64,000 nt of DNA from contig NZ_CP014862.1 of NCBI RefSeq assembly GCF_002214585.1, positions 1,488,001-1,552,000 of the forward strand. Reading direction: 5' to 3'. The notes under the pieces were generated by a model, which was not told where the DNA came from, ran no database searches, and saw only the letters and a list, made by a program, of their open reading frames with translations. A program made the position numbers and the translations under genes. Of this stretch, positions 54,050 through 64,000 are shown piece after piece (positions within the stretch are counted from its first letter, which is position 1; each line of letters starts with the position of its first letter). The DNA is from Thermococcus profundus (GTDB lineage: Archaea > Methanobacteriota_B > Thermococci > Thermococcales > Thermococcaceae).

Positions 54050-55022
54050 ACCCATCCTTGAAGTCCGCGATCTCACGGTTCACTTCTACACCTACGCAGG
54101 CATAGTCAAGGCCATAGAGAAGGTATCCTTCGACATATACCGCGGTGAGACCTTCGCCCTCGTAGGGGAAACCGGCTGTGGAAAGAGCGTTACTTCAAGG
54201 GCCTTGACTCAACTCATAGAGAGCCCCGGAAGGATAGTGGATGGAAAGGTGATCTACCACAGGGACGACGGCTCAACGATTGACCTTCTCAAGCTCAGCG
54301 AGGAGGAGATACGGGAAATCAGGGGAAAGGAGATAGCCTACATATTCCAGGATCCCCACGCGTCGCTGGATCCCCTCTACACGGTCGGCTACCAGATAGC
54401 TGAAGCTATGGTGGTTCACAAAACAGTCAAGGACTGGAAAGAGGGCCTCAGACGGGCCGTCGATATATTAAGGCGCGTTCTCATTCCCGATCCAGAGAAC
54501 AGGGTGAACAACTACCCCCACGAGATGAGCGGAGGAATGAAGCAGAGGGTCGTCATAGGAACGGGTATCTCCAACGATCCGAAGATTCTGATAGCCGACG
54601 AGCCGACAACCGCCCTCGACGTTACAGTCCAAGCCCAGATCCTCGACCTGATGAACAAGCTCAAGAAGGAGTACAACACCACCGTGATACTCATCACCCA
54701 CAACATGGGCGTCGTGGCAGAGATGGCGGACAGGGTGGCCGTGATGTACGCGGGGAAGATAGTGGAGATAGGATCGGTAGATCAGATCTTCAAGAACCCG
54801 CTCCACCCCTACACCAAGGGACTCCTCAAGGCAGTTCCGAACCCGCTGGCGAAGATTGAGAGGCTGGAGGCCATTCCGGGAACCGTGCCCAATCTGATAA
54901 CGCCGCCCGGAGGATGCCGCTTCCACCCAAGGTGCCCGTACGCGACCGAGATCTGCAGGAAGAAGGTACCAGAGCTTAAGGAAATGGAGCCGGGCCACTT
55001 CGTGGCCTGCCACCTGTACTGA
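54042..55022 (+). CDS. dppD: Oligopeptide ABC transporter ATP-binding protein DppD
   Basis: The 326-residue ABC ATPase has Walker A VGETGCGKSVTSRAL (about 37-51), signature MSGGMKQRVVIGTGI (about 162-176), Walker B ILIADEPTTALD and H-loop ITHNMG. The C-terminal oligopeptide-type region has [14 protein letters not shown] (Cys-rich, about 290-303). It couples ATP hydrolysis to peptide import together with DppF. Confidence 0.94.
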   Translation: MPEPILEVRDLTVHFYTYAGIVKAIEKVSFDIYRGETFALVGETGCGKSVTSRALTQLIESPGRIVDGKVIYHRDDGSTIDLLKLSEEEIREIRGKEIAYIFQDPHASLDPLYTVGYQIAEAMVVHKTVKDWKEGLRRAVDILRRVLIPDPENRVNNYPHEMSGGMKQRVVIGTGISNDPKILIADEPTTALDVTVQAQILDLMNKLKKEYNTTVILITHNMGVVAEMADRVAVMYAGKIVEIGSVDQIFKNPLHPYTKGLLKAVPNPLAKIERLEAIPGTVPNLITPPGGCRFHPRCPYATEICRKKVPELKEMEPGHFVACHLY

Positions 55023-55033
55023 GGTGATGGAAA

Positions 55034-56011
55034 ATGTCAGAACCACTCCTCAAAGTTGAGAACCTCAAAAAGTACTTCCCGGTCAGGGGCCTTTTCAGGA
55101 CAATAGGCTACGTTAAGGCAGTCGACGGCGTGAGCTTCGAGATAAACAAGGGGGAAACCTTCGGTCTCGTGGGTGAGAGCGGCTGTGGAAAGACGACGAC
55201 GGGGAGGACCATACTCAGGCTGATAGAGCCCACGGGCGGAAGGATCATCTTCGACGGAAAGGACGTGACCACACTTAAAGGCAACGAAATGAAGGCGTTC
55301 CGCAGAAGGGCTCAGATAATGTTCCAGGATCCCTACTCCTCCCTCAATCCGAGGCAGACGGTCTTCGAGATCATAATGGAGCCCGTCCGCTTCCACGGTA
55401 TTCCCGTTGACGATCCCGAGGAGTTCGTCATAGACCTGCTGGAGAGCGTGGGCTTAAACGAGATGCACCTCTACCGCTATCCCCATGAGTTCTCTGGAGG
55501 TCAAAGGCAGCGTATAGCCCTCGCCAGACTCCTAGCACTCAAACCAGAGTTCATAGTCCTCGACGAGCCGACCTCAGCCCTCGACGTTTCGGTCCAGGCC
55601 AACATACTCAACATGCTCAAAGACCTCCAGAAGAAGTACGGGTTCACGTACCTCTTCATCTCCCACGATCTCGGCGTCGTCAAGTACATGAGCCACAGGA
55701 TGGGCGTGATGTACCTCGGAAAGCTGGTGGAGGTAGGTCCAGCCGACAGGATATTCGAGAACCCGCTGCATCCGTACACCCAGATGTTGCTCTCAGCAAT
55801 ACCAGTCCCGGACCCGGAGCTCTCGAAGGAGCTCAAGAAGAAGCGCATGAAGATAGAGGGCGAACCCCCGAGCCCGATAAACCCGCCGGTCGGCTGTCGC
55901 TTCCACCCGAGGTGCCCCTATGCCAAGGACGTCTGCAAAAAGGAGGAGCCACCTCTGGTGGAGGTCGAGAAAGATCACTACGTTGCCTGCTGGCTCTACG
56001 CCAAGTCCTGA
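55034..56011 (+). CDS. dppF: Oligopeptide ABC transporter ATP-binding protein DppF
   Basis: The 325-residue ABC ATPase has Walker [16 protein letters not shown] (about 46-60), signature [15 protein letters not shown] (about 154-168), Walker [13 protein letters not shown] and H-loop SHDLGV, plus the oligopeptide-type Cys-rich [14 protein letters not shown] near the C-terminus. It is the last gene of the dpp operon, with its stop four bases from the convergent next gene. Confidence 0.94.
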   Translation: MSEPLLKVENLKKYFPVRGLFRTIGYVKAVDGVSFEINKGETFGLVGESGCGKTTTGRTILRLIEPTGGRIIFDGKDVTTLKGNEMKAFRRRAQIMFQDPYSSLNPRQTVFEIIMEPVRFHGIPVDDPEEFVIDLLESVGLNEMHLYRYPHEFSGGQRQRIALARLLALKPEFIVLDEPTSALDVSVQANILNMLKDLQKKYGFTYLFISHDLGVVKYMSHRMGVMYLGKLVEVGPADRIFENPLHPYTQMLLSAIPVPDPELSKELKKKRMKIEGEPPSPINPPVGCRFHPRCPYAKDVCKKEEPPLVEVEKDHYVACWLYAKS

Positions 56012-56014
56012 TTT

Positions 56015-56575
56015 TCATTTCTTTTCATTGTTCACAAGCCCCCAGAGTGCCCTCCTGAAACCCTCATCGGTTTTGTAAAGCTCTCGGTACACGCTGTCAA
56101 GCGGTTCATCATCCATTTCCAGCTCGAAGATGCCCCATCCGAGAGGTGTCACCTCGGCTTTCTCAAGGTCAGCGGGCTTTTTTATCCCAAGGACGTGCTC
56201 GACTATCGAAAGGGCCAGCAGGGCCTCCCGGTTCCGCTTCGCGAGCTCTTCGTCCTTCTGCAGATGCTTTAAATAGCCCGTAGGGATCCCCAGGAAGCGG
56301 AAAATGTTCCAGCGCCTCATGTGCTTCTTTCTCTCCTCAAATCTTCTCCCACTCATTTCGTAGAGGCTCAGTGCCAGCTCCTTCAGGAGGACGGAAACGT
56401 TCTCGGGAGCAACATCGAGGCCCCCTGAAAATTCAGGGGCGGAAGTCAATCCATCAGCTTTTCTTATCAGGACCGCCCTGTGCTCCACCCTCTCAAGTCT
56501 CGTGAAGAAGTAGGCGTCAAGGCCGTACCTCCCCGTTCGCGTCTCAAACAGAACGTACGGAATTCCCACCCTCAT
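56015..56575 (-). CDS. Conserved hypothetical protein, 186 aa
   Basis: The protein begins VGIPYVLFETRTGRYGLDAY and has long helical stretches (LLKELALSLYEMSGRRFEER; KHLQKDEELAKRNREALLAL). It ends with an acidic segment and ALWGLVNNEKK. It looks soluble and does not match a family I know. ATG 56575 is chosen because it follows GGGG and starts just before the VGIPY region. Longer readings to 56686 overlap the Hel308 promoter. Confidence 0.6.
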   Translation of the reverse strand: MRVGIPYVLFETRTGRYGLDAYFFTRLERVEHRAVLIRKADGLTSAPEFSGGLDVAPENVSVLLKELALSLYEMSGRRFEERKKHMRRWNIFRFLGIPTGYLKHLQKDEELAKRNREALLALSIVEHVLGIKKPADLEKAEVTPLGWGIFELEMDDEPLDSVYRELYKTDEGFRRALWGLVNNEKK

Positions 56576-56648
56576 CGCAATCCCCAAGAGCATAAAAGCC
56601 AATAGGCATATAAAACCGCCGCCCCCAGTTTGGTGGGATGTGAAGGGT

Positions 56649-58832
56649 ATGAAGGTTGAGGAGCTGCCGGTCGATGAGAGGATCAAGAGGGTAATAAGGG
56701 AGAGAGGGATAAAGGAGCTCTACCCGCCGCAGGCTGAAGCCTTGAAGAGCGGCGTACTCGAGGGCAAGAACCTCGTTCTGGCCATTCCAACGGCGAGCGG
56801 GAAGACGCTGGTGAGCGAGATAGTCATGGTCAACAAGCTCCTCCGTGAAGGGGGCAAAGCCGTCTACCTCGTCCCGCTGAAGGCCCTCGCCGAGGAGAAG
56901 TACAGGGAATTTAAAGAGTGGGAGAGCCTTGGGATAAGGGTCGCGGCAACAACCGGCGACTACGACTCAACGGACGAGTGGCTGGGAAGGTACGACATCA
57001 TAGTTGCCACTGCGGAGAAGTTCGACTCTCTCCTAAGGCATTCCCCGAAGTGGGTTAGGGACGTCAAGCTCGTCGTTGCCGATGAGGTTCATCTCATAGG
57101 GTCGTACGACAGAGGTGCAACTCTTGAAATGATCCTGAGCCACATGCTAGGGAAGGCCCAGATTCTAGCTTTAAGCGCAACGGTTGGAAACGCAGAGGAG
57201 CTGGCTGAATGGCTCGACGCAGCTCTGGTCATGAGCGACTGGCGGCCTGTTGAGCTGAGGAAGGGGGTCTTTCACCTCGGCCAGCTCTTCTGGGAGGACG
57301 GCAAAATCGACCGCTATCCCGAGAACTGGGCGTTCCTCGTTATAGACGCCGTGAAGAGAGGAAAGGGAGCGCTCGTCTTCGTGAACACGCGGAGGAGTGC
57401 GGAGAAAGAAGCCCTATCGCTTTCATCCAAAGTTTCAAAGCTCCTCACGAAGCCAGAGGCGAGACAGCTTGAGGAGCTGATCTCCTCCATCGAGGACAAC
57501 CCCACCACTGAAAAGCTCAAGAGGGCCTTGAAGGGTGGAGTGGCTTTCCATCACGCGGGCCTGAGCAGGGCCGAGAGGACGCTTATAGAGGACGCTTTCC
57601 GAGCGGGAGCGATTAAAGTCATCGCAGCTACCCCCACCTTAGCCGCCGGTGTGAATACCCCCGCCTTTCGGGTAATAATCCGCGACACCAAGAGATACGC
57701 CGGCTTCGGCTGGACAGACATCCCCGTTCTGGAGATTCAGCAGATGATGGGCCGTGCTGGAAGACCGAAGTACGACAGAGTTGGTGAGGCCATAATCGTC
57801 GCCAGAACAGAGGATCCAAAAAAGCTCATGGAGCGCTACATCCACGGGAAGCCCGAGAAGCTGTTCTCCATGCTCGCCAACGAGCAGGCCTTCAGGAGCC
57901 AGGTTCTTGCATTAATAACCAACTTCGGGATAGGCAACTTCCGTGAGCTGGTGGATTTCCTGGGGAAGACCTTCTACGCCCACCAGAAGGGAGACATAGC
58001 CGCCCTGGAGTACAAGGCGAGGAACGTCGTCTACTTCCTCATCGAGAACGAGTTCATCGACATGGACACGAGCGACCGCTTCATGGCCCTCCCCTTCGGA
58101 AAGAGAACGTCCCAGCTCTACATTGACCCCGTAACGGCCAAGAAGTTCAGGGACGCGTTTCCGCAGCTCGAAGAAAACCCCAATCCCTTCGGGATCTTCC
58201 AGCTGATAGCCTCAACACCAGACATGGCAACGCTCACAGCGAGAAAACGCGAGCTGGAGGACTACCTCGACTTGGCCTACGAGTTCGAGGAGAGGCTCTA
58301 CACAAACATCCCCTACTACGAGGACTCCCGCTTCCAGGGCTTCCTCAGCCAGGTGAAGACAGCCAAAGTGCTCCTCGACTGGATAAACGAGGTTCCAGAG
58401 GCGAGGATATACGAGACGTACAACATAGATCCCGGCGACCTCTACAGAATTCTCGAACTCGCCGACTGGCTCATGTACGCCCTCATCGAGCTCTACAAGC
58501 TCTTCGAGCCGAAGGAGGAAGTTCTTCAGTACCTCCGCGACCTGCACCTTAGACTGAGGCACGGTGTAAGGGAGGAACTCCTGGAGCTGGTTAAGCTCCC
58601 CAACATAGGAAGGAAGAGGGCGAGGGCGCTCTACAACGCGGGCTTCACAACTCCAGATGCCATAATGCGTGCGAAGGTCAGGGACCTTCTTGAAGTGGAG
58701 GGGATAGGCATCAAGGTCGTGGAGGGGCTCTTCAAGCACTTCGGCGTTGAGATGCCCGGGAAGGTGAAGGAAGCCGGAAAAAAGGCCGAGAAAGCGAGGA
58801 AAAGGGGAACCCTCGATGAGTTCTTGAAGTGA
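56649..58832 (+). CDS. hel308: ATP-dependent DNA helicase Hel308 (Hjm)
   Basis: Hel308 unwinds stalled forks and recombination intermediates in 3'-to-5' direction. The 727-residue SF2 protein has Q-like YPPQAEALKSG, motif I AIPTASGKTLVSEI (about 46-59), motif II VVADEVHLIGSYDR, motif III LSATVGN, motif VI QQMMGRAGRPKYDR (about 365-378) and a C-terminal HhH region (IGRKRARALYNAGF; VEGIGIKVVEGLF). It ends GTLDEFLK, a PCNA-interacting-peptide-like tail, which a Pyrococcus Hel308 also has. ATG 56649 matches the homologue start. Confidence 0.95.
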   Translation: MKVEELPVDERIKRVIRERGIKELYPPQAEALKSGVLEGKNLVLAIPTASGKTLVSEIVMVNKLLREGGKAVYLVPLKALAEEKYREFKEWESLGIRVAATTGDYDSTDEWLGRYDIIVATAEKFDSLLRHSPKWVRDVKLVVADEVHLIGSYDRGATLEMILSHMLGKAQILALSATVGNAEELAEWLDAALVMSDWRPVELRKGVFHLGQLFWEDGKIDRYPENWAFLVIDAVKRGKGALVFVNTRRSAEKEALSLSSKVSKLLTKPEARQLEELISSIEDNPTTEKLKRALKGGVAFHHAGLSRAERTLIEDAFRAGAIKVIAATPTLAAGVNTPAFRVIIRDTKRYAGFGWTDIPVLEIQQMMGRAGRPKYDRVGEAIIVARTEDPKKLMERYIHGKPEKLFSMLANEQAFRSQVLALITNFGIGNFRELVDFLGKTFYAHQKGDIAALEYKARNVVYFLIENEFIDMDTSDRFMALPFGKRTSQLYIDPVTAKKFRDAFPQLEENPNPFGIFQLIASTPDMATLTARKRELEDYLDLAYEFEERLYTNIPYYEDSRFQGFLSQVKTAKVLLDWINEVPEARIYETYNIDPGDLYRILELADWLMYALIELYKLFEPKEEVLQYLRDLHLRLRHGVREELLELVKLPNIGRKRARALYNAGFTTPDAIMRAKVRDLLEVEGIGIKVVEGLFKHFGVEMPGKVKEAGKKAEKARKRGTLDEFLK

Positions 58833-59174
58833 TCAAACGACCTCTCCCTCGATTTTTCCTCCCGCTCCCCAGAGGACCGCGATGTTCCTCCCGGGGTTGA
58901 GGCCGCGCTCATGGGCTTTGATGTAGAGCTTTCCGCCGGCTCTCTGGCCGAGGAAATAGGCAAGGACGAAGATGAGTATGAACGGAGCCCCCTCTCTGTT
59001 CCAGCTCAGACCGGCCAGATAGCGCACGAGCACGACGAGCGGAACCGGAAGGTGGACTGCCAAAGCCCACTCCAGTTTGTTGCCTGTTCTCTTGGCGTGT
59101 GCCCTCCAGAATCCAAACGGTATGTTGACAAGGAACGTAATGATGAGTCCAATCACGAACCAGGTTGCGTTCAT
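58833..59174 (-). CDS. Membrane protein of unknown function, 113 aa
   Basis: This small protein has about three hydrophobic helices (FVIGLIITFLVNIPFGFW; WALAVHLPVPLVVLVRYLAG; APFILIFVLAYFLGQRAGG) and a short charged C-terminus. No family is recognised. The ATG at 59174 follows CGGTGAG. In-frame GTG 59183 is part of that site. The stop adjoins the convergent hel308 stop. Confidence 0.6.
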   Translation of the reverse strand: MNATWFVIGLIITFLVNIPFGFWRAHAKRTGNKLEWALAVHLPVPLVVLVRYLAGLSWNREGAPFILIFVLAYFLGQRAGGKLYIKAHERGLNPGRNIAVLWGAGGKIEGEVV

Positions 59175-59277
59175 GGTTCTCACCGATCAAGTTTAATTGG
59201 TGAACCTTAAAAAATTTTGCCCACCTAACACACGCCAAGATTTTTAAGCGTTCCCCGAGCTATTCGGGGTGGGCACT

Positions 59278-59835
59278 ATGATAATCATCGTGACTGGAAT
59301 GCCCGGTTCAGGAAAGAGCAAGATAGTCCACGAGTTTGAGAGAAGGGGCTTTCCCAGCGTTTCTATGGGCGATGTTGTGAGGGAGGAAACCTTAAAGCGG
59401 GGCCTTGAGCTGACGAAGGAGAACGTGGCCAAGGTCAGCATAAGGCTTCGCCAGGAGCTCGGACAGAACGCGGTCGCGAAGCTAACCGTAGAGAAGGTTC
59501 GGAATCTGCTGGAAGAGAGCGATGTTGTTGTCATCGACGGCGTCAGATCTCTCGACGAGGTAGGAACCTTCAGAGGAGCATTTCCAGGGGAGAAAATTAT
59601 CATCATAGCCGTTCATACACCGCCAAAACAGCGCTTCGAGAGGCTGAAGGCAAGGGGAAGGCACGACGACCCAAAAACCTGGGAGGACTTCGAGGAGAGG
59701 GACTGGAAGGAGCTCCGCTTTGGAATCGGCAGCGTCATAGCGATGGCTGACTACATGCTCATCAACGACGGTTCGCGGGAAGAGTACGAGAGGGCCGTTG
59801 AAAGGCTTGTTGACGAGATACTCTCAAGGCCTTGA
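59278..59835 (+). CDS. AAA/NMP kinase-like P-loop protein (UPF0200 family)
   Basis: The 185-residue P-loop protein has Walker [21 protein letters not shown] (about 4-24), [15 protein letters not shown] (about 29-43), [17 protein letters not shown] and a lid-like [19 protein letters not shown]. This fits UPF0200, similar to adenylate/cytidylate kinases or dephospho-CoA kinase. The archaeal DPCK is a different family, so the phosphate acceptor is open. The ATG 59278 is behind GGGGTGGG. TATA TTTTTAAG lies at about 59241. Confidence 0.8.
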   Translation: MIIIVTGMPGSGKSKIVHEFERRGFPSVSMGDVVREETLKRGLELTKENVAKVSIRLRQELGQNAVAKLTVEKVRNLLEESDVVVIDGVRSLDEVGTFRGAFPGEKIIIIAVHTPPKQRFERLKARGRHDDPKTWEDFEERDWKELRFGIGSVIAMADYMLINDGSREEYERAVERLVDEILSRP

Positions 59836-59879
59836 GAAGCTTTTTAATCCCTCATTTCTATCGCCCTCAGGTGAGCGAG

Positions 59880-60296
59880 ATGGGCGAGCTGTTCGAGGAA
59901 GTTGAGGTTGAGGCTTACGTTTATCCGACGGAGGACATCGAGAAGGTAAAGAGGGCGATGCTGAACCTGGTTCCAGATTTGGAGTTTGAAGCGTTCGATA
60001 AGGGGGATCACATAATCCTCACCGGGAAGACCAGAGGCAGAAAGGCCCTAAGCAGACTCTACGAGCTCTTCCGGGGACAGGCAATACTGGACACAGCCAG
60101 GAGCTTTCTTGAGGAAGGCTACTTCGGTGAGGAGATCATCATAAAGGTGAACAAGCAGGCGGCCTACGCGGGAGTGGTGAACTTCAACGAGGAAAGCCCG
60201 CTCGGCCCGATAACGATAATCATCAGAACTAGGGACCCGCAGAAGCTGATGAAGTGGCTCGCGCCGAGGACGAAGGACGGGGTGCCTATAGAGTGA
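59880..60296 (+). CDS. RNA-binding/exosome-associated protein (COG1325-like)
   Basis: The 138-residue protein belongs to the archaeal RNA-binding family of COG1325 (DUF54), predicted exosome subunit: [20 protein letters not shown] (about 8-27), [20 protein letters not shown] (about 50-69) and [23 protein letters not shown] 59880 is behind AGGTGAGCG. The longer reading to 59832 would overlap the stop of the upstream kinase-like gene and lacks such a site. A TATA (CTTTTTAATCC, about 59840) supports the shorter form. Confidence 0.8.
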   Translation: MGELFEEVEVEAYVYPTEDIEKVKRAMLNLVPDLEFEAFDKGDHIILTGKTRGRKALSRLYELFRGQAILDTARSFLEEGYFGEEIIIKVNKQAAYAGVVNFNEESPLGPITIIIRTRDPQKLMKWLAPRTKDGVPIE

Positions 60297-60305
60297 GAGG
60301 GATAA

Positions 60306-60380
60306 CTTTTTAAATCCCATCCCGATCTCCGACCGAAGGGGCGGCTGGCGTTAGCTGGCCGTCACCGGGAGGTGTATGAT
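60306..60380 (+). promoter_or_regulatory. rps15 promoter and hairpin leader
   Basis: TATA TTTTTAAATCC is at about 60307-60316, so transcription should begin near 60335-60340. The leader then forms a perfect stem: CGGCTGGC (60342-60349), GTTA loop, GCTGGCCG (60354-60361), with two G-U pairs. The ribosome site GGGAGGTG follows at 60367-60374, before ATG 60381. The hairpin at the 5' end is a candidate autoregulatory element of S15. S15-bound leaders are known in bacteria. In archaea this is an inference. Confidence 0.5.
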
Positions 60381-60836
60381 ATGGCAAGGATACACGCGAG
60401 AAAGAGGGGTAAGTCAGGTTCTAAGAAGCCGCCGAGGACCGCTCCGCCGGCATGGGTCGAGTACACGGCGGAGGAGGTCGAGGCCCTCGTCGTCAAGCTC
60501 AGGAAGGAAGGCTACACCGCGGCCATGATAGGGACCATTCTGAGGGACCAGTACGGAATTCCGAGCGTCAAGCTGATAACCGGAAAGAAGATCACCAAGA
60601 TCCTGGAGGAGAACGGCCTCGCCCCGAACATTCCGGAGGATCTCATGGCCCTCATCAGGAAGGCCGTAAACCTCAGGAAGCACCTGGAGCAACACCCGAA
60701 GGACAAGCACTCTAGGAGGGGCCTCCAGCTCACGGAGAGCAAGATCAGGAGGCTCGTCAAGTACTACAGGAGAACTGGAAAGCTTCCAGCGAAGTGGCGC
60801 TACGATCCGGAGCAGGCCAAGCTCCTGGTCCGCTGA
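60381..60836 (+). CDS. rps15: 30S ribosomal protein S15 (S13e-type)
   Basis: The 151-residue archaeal S15/S13e starts [20 protein letters not shown] and shows [20 protein letters not shown] (about 24-43), [20 protein letters not shown] (about 51-70) and the S15 core [20 protein letters not shown] (about 94-113). In-frame ATG 60372 lies in the ribosome site region and is not the start. The leader contains a hairpin. It is the first gene of S15-gan-pcc1-S3Ae. Confidence 0.97.
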   Translation: MARIHARKRGKSGSKKPPRTAPPAWVEYTAEEVEALVVKLRKEGYTAAMIGTILRDQYGIPSVKLITGKKITKILEENGLAPNIPEDLMALIRKAVNLRKHLEQHPKDKHSRRGLQLTESKIRRLVKYYRRTGKLPAKWRYDPEQAKLLVR

Positions 60837-60872
60837 TCCCTTTCCTTCTTCTCACTCCTTCGGTGATGCCTC

Positions 60873-62300
60873 GTGGATAAGGGGGCCTTTTTGGAGCGGG
60901 CCAGGGAAGGTGCCGAGCTAATAAAGATGCACATCGAGCTAGGCCACACCATACGCCTGATTTCCCACCGCGACGCGGACGGAATAACGGCCGGAGCGAT
61001 CATGGCAAAGGCAGTCGCAAGGGAAGGCGGAAGCTTCCAGCTCAGCATCGTCAAGCAGGTGAGCGAGGATCTCCTAAAAGAGCTCGCCGAGGAGAGGAGA
61101 GAGATCTACGTCTTCAGCGACCTCGGGAGCGGCTCGATGGAGCTCATAAAGAACTATCTGGACTTTGCGACGGTTGTGGTTGCCGATCACCACCCGCCTG
61201 AGAAGGACTCGTTCTCCACAGATTCCCACGTTCTCGTCAACCCCGTGCCCTTCGGAGCCAACAGCGTCCGCGATCTGAGCGGCTCTGGAGTTGCCTACTT
61301 CGTGGCCAGGGAAATGAACCCTGACAACAGGGACATGGCTTACATAGCTATAGTCGGCTCCGTTGGGGATATGCAGGAGATAGACGGAACGTTCCACGGT
61401 ATGAACCTCGACATCATAGAGGACGGCAGAAAACTGGGAATCCTCGAAGTCAGGAAGGAGCTGAGGCTCTTCGGAAGGGAGAGCCGGCCGCTGAGGCAGA
61501 TGCTCGCCTTCGCCACCAATCCAGAACTGCCCGGAATAACCGGGGACGAGAGGAACGCGATAGAGTGGCTCCGCTCGAAGGGATTCGATCCGGACAGGCA
61601 CTACTGGCAGCTCAGGGAGGAGGAAAAGAAAAAGCTCCACGATGCGCTGGTGCTCCATCTGATAAAGCACGGGGCCCCGAAGGAGGTAATCGACAGGCTC
61701 ATCGGGGACGTTGTGATAAGTCCGCTCTATCCTGAAGGGGACCCAAGGCACGAGGCCAGGGAGTTCGCCACGCTGCTGAACGCCACGGGAAGGCTCAACG
61801 CGGGCACGATGGGCGTTGCGATATGCCTCGGTGACGATGGAGCGTACAAGAAGGCCCTCAAGATGCTCGAGGACTACAAGAGGGAGCAGATAGAGGCGAG
61901 AAAGTTCATAATCCAGAACTGGAGCATGGCGGAGGAGGGGGAGCACGCCTACGTGTTCTACGCCGGGAAGAACATCAGGGACACCCTCGTCGGGATAGCA
62001 GCTAACATCGCGATAAACGCTGGACTTGCAAACCCTGAGAAGCCGGTGGTCGTTCTAGCCGACAGCGACGAGGATGAGAACCTTGTGAAGGGCTCCGCTC
62101 GAACCACGGAGAAGGCCCTAAAGAAGGGCTACCATTTGGGAGAAGCCCTCAGGGAAGTGGCAGAAAAGCTCGGCGGAGAAGGCGGCGGACACGCGATAGC
62201 CGCTGGGATAAGGTTCCCCAAGGGCAGGATCGACGAGTTCATAAAGCTGTTCAACGAGGCCCTCAAGAGACAGGTGGAGAGTGAGAACAGTGGAGATTGA
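60873..62300 (+). CDS. gan: GINS-associated nuclease GAN (RecJ-like DHH phosphoesterase)
   Basis: GAN is a 5'-3' single-strand exonuclease that binds the GINS complex in the archaeal replisome (TK1252 in T. kodakarensis, from recall). The 475-residue protein has the DHH motifs: [16 protein letters not shown] (about 30-45), FSDLGSGS (about 81-88), VVADHHPPE (about 103-111) and IVGSVGDM. The DHHA1 end has [16 protein letters not shown] (about 437-452). The start is GTG at 60873, behind GGTGATG. It overlaps pcc1 by a few codons. Confidence 0.92.
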   Translation: MDKGAFLERAREGAELIKMHIELGHTIRLISHRDADGITAGAIMAKAVAREGGSFQLSIVKQVSEDLLKELAEERREIYVFSDLGSGSMELIKNYLDFATVVVADHHPPEKDSFSTDSHVLVNPVPFGANSVRDLSGSGVAYFVAREMNPDNRDMAYIAIVGSVGDMQEIDGTFHGMNLDIIEDGRKLGILEVRKELRLFGRESRPLRQMLAFATNPELPGITGDERNAIEWLRSKGFDPDRHYWQLREEEKKKLHDALVLHLIKHGAPKEVIDRLIGDVVISPLYPEGDPRHEAREFATLLNATGRLNAGTMGVAICLGDDGAYKKALKMLEDYKREQIEARKFIIQNWSMAEEGEHAYVFYAGKNIRDTLVGIAANIAINAGLANPEKPVVVLADSDEDENLVKGSARTTEKALKKGYHLGEALREVAEKLGGEGGGHAIAAGIRFPKGRIDEFIKLFNEALKRQVESENSGD

Positions 62301-62550
62301 AGCCAGGGTTGAGATAACGTGGCACTATGGAGACGAGGAGAGGGCGAGGGCCATCGCAGAGGCTATACAGGTGGACAACGAGGGCATGCCCGAGGGCCTA
62401 AAGAAAAGTTTAAATTTGGAAACCCGATGGGTTGATGGAGCCGTCGGGACAAAGGTTAAATACCGGGGTGAGATTGATACACTCATCAAGGCGCTTGATG
62501 ATCTGGTGTTTTCGATCAAGATCGCCGAGGAAATGACCGAAAAGGTGTGA
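62290..62550 (+). CDS. pcc1: KEOPS complex subunit Pcc1
   Basis: Pcc1 is the small dimerising subunit of KEOPS, which makes t6A37 in tRNA. The 86-residue product begins [20 protein letters not shown] and ends [20 protein letters not shown] (about 63-82), the typical Pcc1 pattern with a [11 protein letters not shown] strand in between. GTG 62290 is about ten bases after GGTGGAG. GTG 62281 is too close to the site. It overlaps gan, as is common in this operon. Confidence 0.8.
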   Translation: MEIEARVEITWHYGDEERARAIAEAIQVDNEGMPEGLKKSLNLETRWVDGAVGTKVKYRGEIDTLIKALDDLVFSIKIAEEMTEKV

Positions 62551-62565
62551 AGTGGAGGTGTTAAG

Positions 62566-63168
62566 ATGGCGAAAGCTAATCCGAGAAAGAGGGCCGCCGC
62601 GGCCAAGGACAAGTGGAAGATGAAGGAGTGGTTCGTCGTTTACGCTCCCGACTTCTTTGGGAGCAAGGAGATCGGTCTGACTCCAGCTGACGAACCTGAG
62701 AAGGTCATAGGAAGGGTCGTCGAGACTACTCTGAAGGATCTCACTGGGGACTTCACCAAGGGCCACGTGAAGCTCTACTTCCAGGTCTACGACGTCAAGG
62801 GCCAGAACGCCTACACCAAGTTCAAGGGCCACAACCTCGCCAGGAGCTACATAAGATCCCTCGTCAGGAGGAGAACCACCAGGGTCGACGGCATATTCAA
62901 CGTCACCACCAAGGACGGCTACAAGCTCCGCGTCATGGGCATGGTCATAGCCTACAGGAGGATCCAGACCAGCCAGGAGAGGGCCATCAGGGAGATCATA
63001 AGGGAAATAATCTACAAGAAGGCCGAGGAGCTCAACTTCGCCGACTTCGTCCTCCAGTCGGTCAACGGCCAGATAGCCAGCGAGATCGCCAAGGAGGCCA
63101 GAAAGATCTACCCGATAAAGAGGGCGGAAGTCAGGAAGATAAAGGTTCTCGCCGAGCCCGAGGCCTGA
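62566..63168 (+). CDS. rps3ae: 30S ribosomal protein S3Ae
   Basis: The 200-residue protein has [20 protein letters not shown] at the start, [20 protein letters not shown] (about 22-41), [20 protein letters not shown] (about 85-104) and [20 protein letters not shown] near the end, matching archaeal S3Ae/S1A. The ATG is behind GGAGGTG. It is the last gene of the S15-gan-pcc1-S3Ae operon. Confidence 0.97.
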   Translation: MAKANPRKRAAAAKDKWKMKEWFVVYAPDFFGSKEIGLTPADEPEKVIGRVVETTLKDLTGDFTKGHVKLYFQVYDVKGQNAYTKFKGHNLARSYIRSLVRRRTTRVDGIFNVTTKDGYKLRVMGMVIAYRRIQTSQERAIREIIREIIYKKAEELNFADFVLQSVNGQIASEIAKEARKIYPIKRAEVRKIKVLAEPEA

Positions 63169-63276
63169 AGGCCTCACCACAGTTCTTCTTTTCTACCGCG
63201 TTAGCGGGATCGTTCTGTTGGCGGCTTATTAGCCCCAGTTGTAAAAATGGACGGTCAACCCTTCCAAAACCCTTAA

Positions 63277-64000
<724 letters not shown>

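Overview
The window is a gene-dense, roughly 64 kb piece of a hyperthermophilic euryarchaeon of the order Thermococcales, most likely Thermococcus. Support comes from AT-rich TATA/BRE boxes and GGTG-type ribosome binding sites, two proteins ending in the Thermococcales CGP-CTERM tail, a small protein resembling the Thermococcales inhibitor of PCNA, a DUF257 protein, cupin-type phosphoglucose isomerase, GatDE, archaeal Pus10, the GAN nuclease and KEOPS Pcc1. Gene content is mostly chromosomal core. No CRISPR array, rRNA or intact mobile element is visible. The sequence runs off a TET aminopeptidase gene at the right end.

Left third (1-24,000): ferrous iron uptake (feoAB, behind DtxR-like operators that flank the promoter); a PP-loop ATPase/AIR-synthase pair; a cell-wall-binding-repeat-like protein; Pelota; prolidase; a PCNA-inhibitor-like protein; a methyltransferase; a membrane mannosyltransferase; RNase HII with a zinc-type ABC transporter; a large FG-GAP/PKD surface protein; tRNase Z, a TraB protein, a KH protein and an M50 protease; phosphoglucose isomerase behind a Thermococcales glycolytic motif; a two-gene LysO-like exporter; alanine aminotransferase. 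A 700-base AT-rich stretch packed with perfect hairpins then separates that gene from tRNA-Val(CAC).

Middle third (24,600-44,500): a second CGP-CTERM surface protein, a HIT hydrolase, a family 2 glycosyltransferase, two small membrane proteins that look like paralogues, a C/D box guide RNA, GatDE, translin, endonuclease V, CTP-dependent riboflavin kinase, a PRC-barrel protein, Pus10, a candidate non-coding RNA, the L21e-RpoF-DUF655-KsgA operon, GcvH, a convergent intergenic region with another candidate structured RNA, and a glycosyltransferase/flippase/UbiA cluster next to an HTH regulator.

Right third (44,500-64,000): NfnAB-type ferredoxin:NADP oxidoreductase with two SurR-type sites around its promoter, TrmI, SRP19, an Lrp-like ligand domain, a five-gene oligopeptide ABC transporter, helicase Hel308, and an information-processing run (NMP-kinase-like protein, exosome-associated RNA-binding protein, S15, GAN, Pcc1, S3Ae).

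The most unusual observation is that the peptide-binding lipoprotein of the oligopeptide transporter appears circularly permuted: the segment that normally ends family 5 binding proteins sits at its N-terminus, and the normal C-terminus is missing. Other notable signals are the candidate non-coding RNAs, the hairpin-dense region next to tRNA-Val, a hairpin leader in front of S15, and recognisable regulator sites (DtxR-like, TGM, SurR). Metabolically the genes fit a peptide- and sugar-fermenting, sulfur-responsive anaerobe.
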